9,230 nucleotides of DNA, taken from CAZMGD01 sp964565705. Its GTDB lineage: Bacteria > Actinomycetota > Acidimicrobiia > Acidimicrobiales > Ilumatobacteraceae. The translations under genes were made by a program, and so were the position numbers. The notes under the pieces are model-generated. The model saw only the letters and a list, made by a program, of their open reading frames with translations. It made no database searches and was not told where the DNA came from. The stretch covers positions 1 to 9,230 of the forward strand of contig CAZMGD010000137.1 in NCBI GenBank assembly GCA_964565705.1. Reading direction: 5' to 3'. Shown in pieces: positions 6,762 through 9,230 of this stretch (positions within the stretch are counted from its first letter, which is position 1; every line of letters starts with the position of its first letter).

Positions 6762-6779
6762 GTCCGCGAGCCCGCGGAC
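6762..6779 (-). promoter_or_regulatory. Second hairpin in the lipoprotein-ATPase spacer
   Basis: GTCCGCG (6762-6768) and CGCGGAC (6773-6779) form a perfect 7-bp stem with a 4-base loop, immediately downstream (in the direction of transcription) of the stronger hairpin at 6815-6784. Both lie in the transcript between the binding-protein and ATPase genes. It may add to attenuation or protect the 3' end of the lipoprotein mRNA; this is inferred from position. Confidence 0.5.
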
Positions 6780-6783
6780 GCGG

Positions 6784-6815
6784 CCGGGCCCGACCCCCTG
6801 GGGAGTCGGGCCCGG
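6784..6815 (-). terminator. Strong hairpin after the lipoprotein gene, likely attenuator or mRNA-stabilising stem
   Basis: CCGGGCCCGAC (6784-6794) and GTCGGGCCCGG (6805-6815) are perfectly complementary over 11 bp, with further C-G pairing inside the short loop region. It begins 55 bases after the lipoprotein stop. No U-run follows, so complete termination is not shown. In importer operons a stem at this point commonly lets the binding protein be made in excess over the membrane components; that role here is inference. Confidence 0.55.
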
Positions 6816-6870
6816 TGCCGGTCGGCGATCGGCGAGCGACCGCGTCGTTCGAGAGCGTGAGCTCAGTGGG

Positions 6871-8061
6871 TCAGTCGCAAGCCGAGCCCTCGCCGAGCAG
6901 GAGCCCGTCGATGCCACAGATGCCGGTGGTGATGCTGCCGTCGGCGAGACCGACGCGTGCCGCCTCGACGGCTGCAGTCACCTCGGCCGGGATGTCGGCG
7001 TCGTGCGCTTCGGCGTAGGTGATCAGGTCGTTGGCCGCGGTGCCGAACACGGGGCCGCCCTGGAAGGTGCCCTGGATCGATTCGGCGATGAGGCGGAACG
7101 TGACGAGGTCGACGCGCTTGATGGCCGAGCTGGCGAGGAACTCCGCACCGGGGGCGCTGCCGCCGGCGAAGGTCGTGTAGTACTCGTCCTGGTCGACACC
7201 GATCGCCCACACGCCCTGTTCGGCGGCGGCGGCGATGCCACCCGACCCGGTCTGGCCGCCGGCACCGAAGATGACGTCGGCGCCCTCACCGATGAACTGG
7301 TTGGCGTCGGAGGCACCCTTGGCGATGTCGACGAAGCTCTCGTTGTAGATCGACAGCACGCGGATGTCGGGGTTGACGGACTGCGCGCCGACGGTGAAGC
7401 CGTTGACGAACTTGACGACCGGCGGCACGTCCTCACGGCCGGCGACGACGCCGATGACGCCGCTCTCGCTCAACGAGGCGGCGAGCACACCGGCGATGAA
7501 GCCGCTCTCGTCCTCGTTGAACAAGACACCGGCCATGTTGTCCGGGTACTCAGGCAGGAACTGGTCGATGCCGATGAAGTCGACGTCGGGGTTGGCGATC
7601 GCCGCGGCCTCGGTGTCGCTGGTGATCAGGAAGCCGACGGTGATGAGCGTGTTGGGGTCGGCTCCGAGGGCCGTTGCGATGTTGGCCTCGTAGTCGGCCT
7701 CGGACACGGTCTCGATGAAGCTGGAGTTCTCGATCCCGAAGCACTCGACGGCGGCGGCCATCCCTTCGTAGGCGAACTGGTTGAACGTGCCGTCGTCGAC
7801 CTTGCCGATGTCGGTGACGAGGCCGACGGTGAAGCCCTCCGGTGCCTGGAGTCCGTCGTAGCTCGCGCACTCGTCGTCGAGGGTGACGAACGCCGAACTG
7901 CTGGCGCCGCCTTCGTCGGGAGCGGTGGTGTCGTCAGGTGCGTCGGTGGCGCCAGGTGCGTCGGTAGACGGGGCGCTATCGCCGTCGTCGTCGCTGCCGC
8001 ATGCGGCGAGGCCGAGTGCGGCGATCACACCGATGGCGAGCAGCTTTTTGCTCTTGGTCAT
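6871..8061 (-). CDS. BMP-family nucleoside-binding lipoprotein (PnrA/NupN-like), importer substrate-binding subunit
   Basis: Extracytoplasmic lipoprotein that captures nucleosides and delivers them to the permeases. It has 396 residues. A lipoprotein signal peptide (MTKSKKLL, then a hydrophobic stretch) ends in the lipobox LAAC with Cys21 as the lipidated residue. An Asp/Thr/Ala-rich linker (about 22-56) contains a TDAP repeat. The BMP domain follows: GLVTDIGKVDDGTFNQFAYEGM (80-101) is the family's first ligand loop, FIGIDQF (162-168) and AIGVDQDEYY (286-295) are further pocket segments, and GEGADVIFGAGGQTG (258-272) is typical of the fold. Cys65, Cys107, Cys382 and Cys395 could form disulfides outside the membrane. 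AAGGGGAG-type Shine-Dalgarno (8072-8065) supports the ATG at 8061. It is the first gene of the minus-strand operon. The nucleoside preferred cannot be read from the sequence. Confidence 0.95.
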   Translation of the reverse strand: MTKSKKLLAIGVIAALGLAACGSDDDGDSAPSTDAPGATDAPDDTTAPDEGGASSSAFVTLDDECASYDGLQAPEGFTVGLVTDIGKVDDGTFNQFAYEGMAAAVECFGIENSSFIETVSEADYEANIATALGADPNTLITVGFLITSDTEAAAIANPDVDFIGIDQFLPEYPDNMAGVLFNEDESGFIAGVLAASLSESGVIGVVAGREDVPPVVKFVNGFTVGAQSVNPDIRVLSIYNESFVDIAKGASDANQFIGEGADVIFGAGGQTGSGGIAAAAEQGVWAIGVDQDEYYTTFAGGSAPGAEFLASSAIKRVDLVTFRLIAESIQGTFQGGPVFGTAANDLITYAEAHDADIPAEVTAAVEAARVGLADGSITTGICGIDGLLLGEGSACD

Positions 8062-8293
8062 GTTCTCCCCTTCAGGATGTGTTGGGTCAGGTTGGACTGT
8101 GTTCGGTACGCCTGGCCGGCCTGATCCGGCAGTTCACGTGCCGCCAAGTTACCCGCTGGTCACCCGAGCCAGCGCGCGGTCAGCGTCCTCACACTGCCCG
8201 ACACAGCTCGTGCACCCAGGGTCGTCTGCGTCGATCTGGCGGTCTCGAGATCCAACGGTCCGTACCGTCGCGCCCGTATCGTTGGGTTCGCCC
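8062..8293. promoter_or_regulatory. Divergent spacer, expected to hold promoters for the importer operon and the SGNH gene
   Basis: This 232-base region has no credible gene and lies between divergently transcribed genes, so promoters for both must be here or nearby. I see no convincing -35/-10 pair. Visible elements are an inverted repeat ACGGT-CCGT-ACCGT (8255-8268), the palindrome TCTCGAGA (8243-8250), GCCGG/CCGGC arms (8115-8119, 8126-8130), and two direct copies of TGTGTTSGG (8078-8086 and 8098-8106) exactly 20 bases apart in the lipoprotein leader. TATCGT at 8277 could be a -10 element for a nearly leaderless SGNH transcript. None of these is proven to be an operator. Confidence 0.45.
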
Positions 8294-9230
8294 GTGTCTG
8301 ACCGCCGCGCGCCCGCGCCATCCCCTTCGTCGCACCGTGCGCGATCGTCCGCCGACACGTCGCCTCGCGCCTCTACGCACTCGTCGCGCGGCGTTCACGG
8401 CGTTCGCGGCGCGTCGGCGCGCCGCCGGCGCAGCCGCCGCCGCTACCTGGTGCGCCGCGTGGTCGCACTCGGCGTCGTCGTGTTGCTGGGGTTCGGACTC
8501 GTGCGTGGCGCGTCGTGGCTGATCGGCGACGACGGCGGTGCCGATGCCAACAGCACGGCGGACGGCGGTGCGAGCGCTGATACCGCGACGCCCGCGGTCA
8601 CCGACGCCGCCGACGCGCTCGCGTCATCGTCCACGGAACCGACTCCGACCGAGCCGGAGGTGACGGGACCGCCGTCGGCAGCCAACCCGTCGAAGGTGCT
8701 GATCGTCGGCGACAGCGACGCGGGCACGTTCGGTCCGTACCTGCAGACGCTGCTCGACGGCACGGGCATCATCGAGACCCAGCTCGACTACAAGGTGTCG
8801 TCGGGGCTCGCTCGCCCTGACTTCTTCGACTGGCCGGCACACATCGACGACGTCCTCCCGGCGGTCGACCCCGCCATCGTCGTGGCGACGTTCGGCGGCA
8901 ACGACGCCAACATTCTGCGCGATTCCGAGGGCAACGATCTGTTCGGTTACCCCGAGTCGGACCCCGACGGCTGGTCGGCGGAGTACCAGGACCGGGCAGG
9001 GGCGGTGATGGACCAGCTGCTCGAAGGTGGGCGCACCGTGGTGTGGGTCGGCATCCCGAACGACGACAATCCCGAGGTCACGGCGCGGCTCCGACATCAG
9101 GATCAGGCGGCCAAGGCGGCCGCCGCCGAACGTCCTGGCGTGATCTTCATCGACACGTGGAAGCGGTTCTCGGGGCGCGACGGCAACTGGGCCGAGTTCG
9201 TGATCGACCCGCGCGACGGTCAGGGCAAAG
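8294..9230 (+). CDS. Membrane-anchored SGNH-hydrolase/DUF459-like protein (3' end outside window)
   Basis: The frame is open from the GTG at 8294 to the last base (312 full codons, no stop). Residues 1-50 are Ser/Arg-rich and basic (RRRRSRRR at 43-50); residues about 52-70 form one hydrophobic helix, and about 79-132 are a low-complexity Ala/Asp/Thr/Pro linker, so the catalytic domain is probably outside the cell. The domain starts with VLIVGDSDAGTFG: Ser141 in GDS is block I. Gly171 in SSGLARPDFFDW fits block II, and TFGGNDA (199-205) with Asn203 is block III. VVWVGIPN and IFIDTW follow. The sequence stops just before the expected C-terminal Asp-x-x-His block. Family members act as esterases or acyl-transfer enzymes on cell-envelope material; the substrate here is unknown. 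No Shine-Dalgarno is evident before the GTG, and TTG 8282 is an alternative start. Confidence 0.8.
   Translation, partial: MSDRRAPAPSPSSHRARSSADTSPRASTHSSRGVHGVRGASARRRRSRRRYLVRRVVALGVVVLLGFGLVRGASWLIGDDGGADANSTADGGASADTATPAVTDAADALASSSTEPTPTEPEVTGPPSAANPSKVLIVGDSDAGTFGPYLQTLLDGTGIIETQLDYKVSSGLARPDFFDWPAHIDDVLPAVDPAIVVATFGGNDANILRDSEGNDLFGYPESDPDGWSAEYQDRAGAVMDQLLEGGRTVVWVGIPNDDNPEVTARLRHQDQAAKAAAAERPGVIFIDTWKRFSGRDGNWAEFVIDPRDGQGK

Noticed and set aside
6070..8124. 684-codon plus-strand open frame
   Set aside because: It is antisense to the ATPase and BMP lipoprotein genes, which have clear family motifs; its translation matches no family I know and is rich in Asp/Glu/Gly/Val.
1..9230. CRISPR array, tRNA/rRNA gene, insertion sequence or phage module
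   Set aside because: No regularly spaced repeats, tRNA-like cloverleaf, transposase or phage protein was seen on either strand.

Overview
The window is high-GC, mostly tightly packed bacterial DNA with frequent GTG starts. Protein style (actinobacterial adenosine deaminase, an ArsR/SRPBCC pair, Asp-rich lipoprotein linker, DUF459-like SGNH protein) suggests an actinobacterium, possibly of the Acidimicrobiia/Ilumatobacter kind. That placement is an impression from protein resemblance, not a computed one. A run of exactly 100 N at 3892-3991 shows that this is a draft scaffold, perhaps from a metagenome.

Layout, plus strand: 1-453 is the 3' end of an adenosine deaminase gene, overlapping by one base with upp (uracil phosphoribosyltransferase, 453-1088). 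After a short spacer with a small hairpin come an ArsR-type regulator (1206-1571), a broken SRPBCC/AHSA1 gene (1574-1949), a truncated helical-repeat-like gene (from 1956), a large hairpin (2102-2150) and queF (2184-2573). Minus strand, read right to left: a BMP-family nucleoside-binding lipoprotein (8061-6871), a leader with two tandem hairpins (6815-6762), a double ATPase (6705-5131) and two permeases (5134-3995 and about 3892-2555). The last permease converges on queF and overlaps its 3' end by 19 bases. A 232-base divergent spacer separates the lipoprotein gene from a plus-strand SGNH/DUF459-like gene (8294 to the window end), which is cut off before its catalytic Asp-x-x-His block.

How it works together: the lipoprotein, ATPase and two permeases form a complete BMP/NupNOPQ-type ABC importer for nucleosides. 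Adenosine deaminase and UPRTase act on imported or salvaged adenosine and uracil, so the two ends of the locus form a nucleoside uptake and salvage neighbourhood. ATPase and permease 1 are joined by an ATGA overlap. The gap almost certainly hides a matching GTGA overlap between the permeases, because the two contig ends share CGCTCA and the start and stop codons fit.

I found no convincing undescribed system. The points most worth checking are two adjacent gene lesions within about 400 bases (SRPBCC deletion and frameshift; truncated gene followed by a hairpin), the hairpins before queF and between lipoprotein and ATPase, and the collapsible gap.
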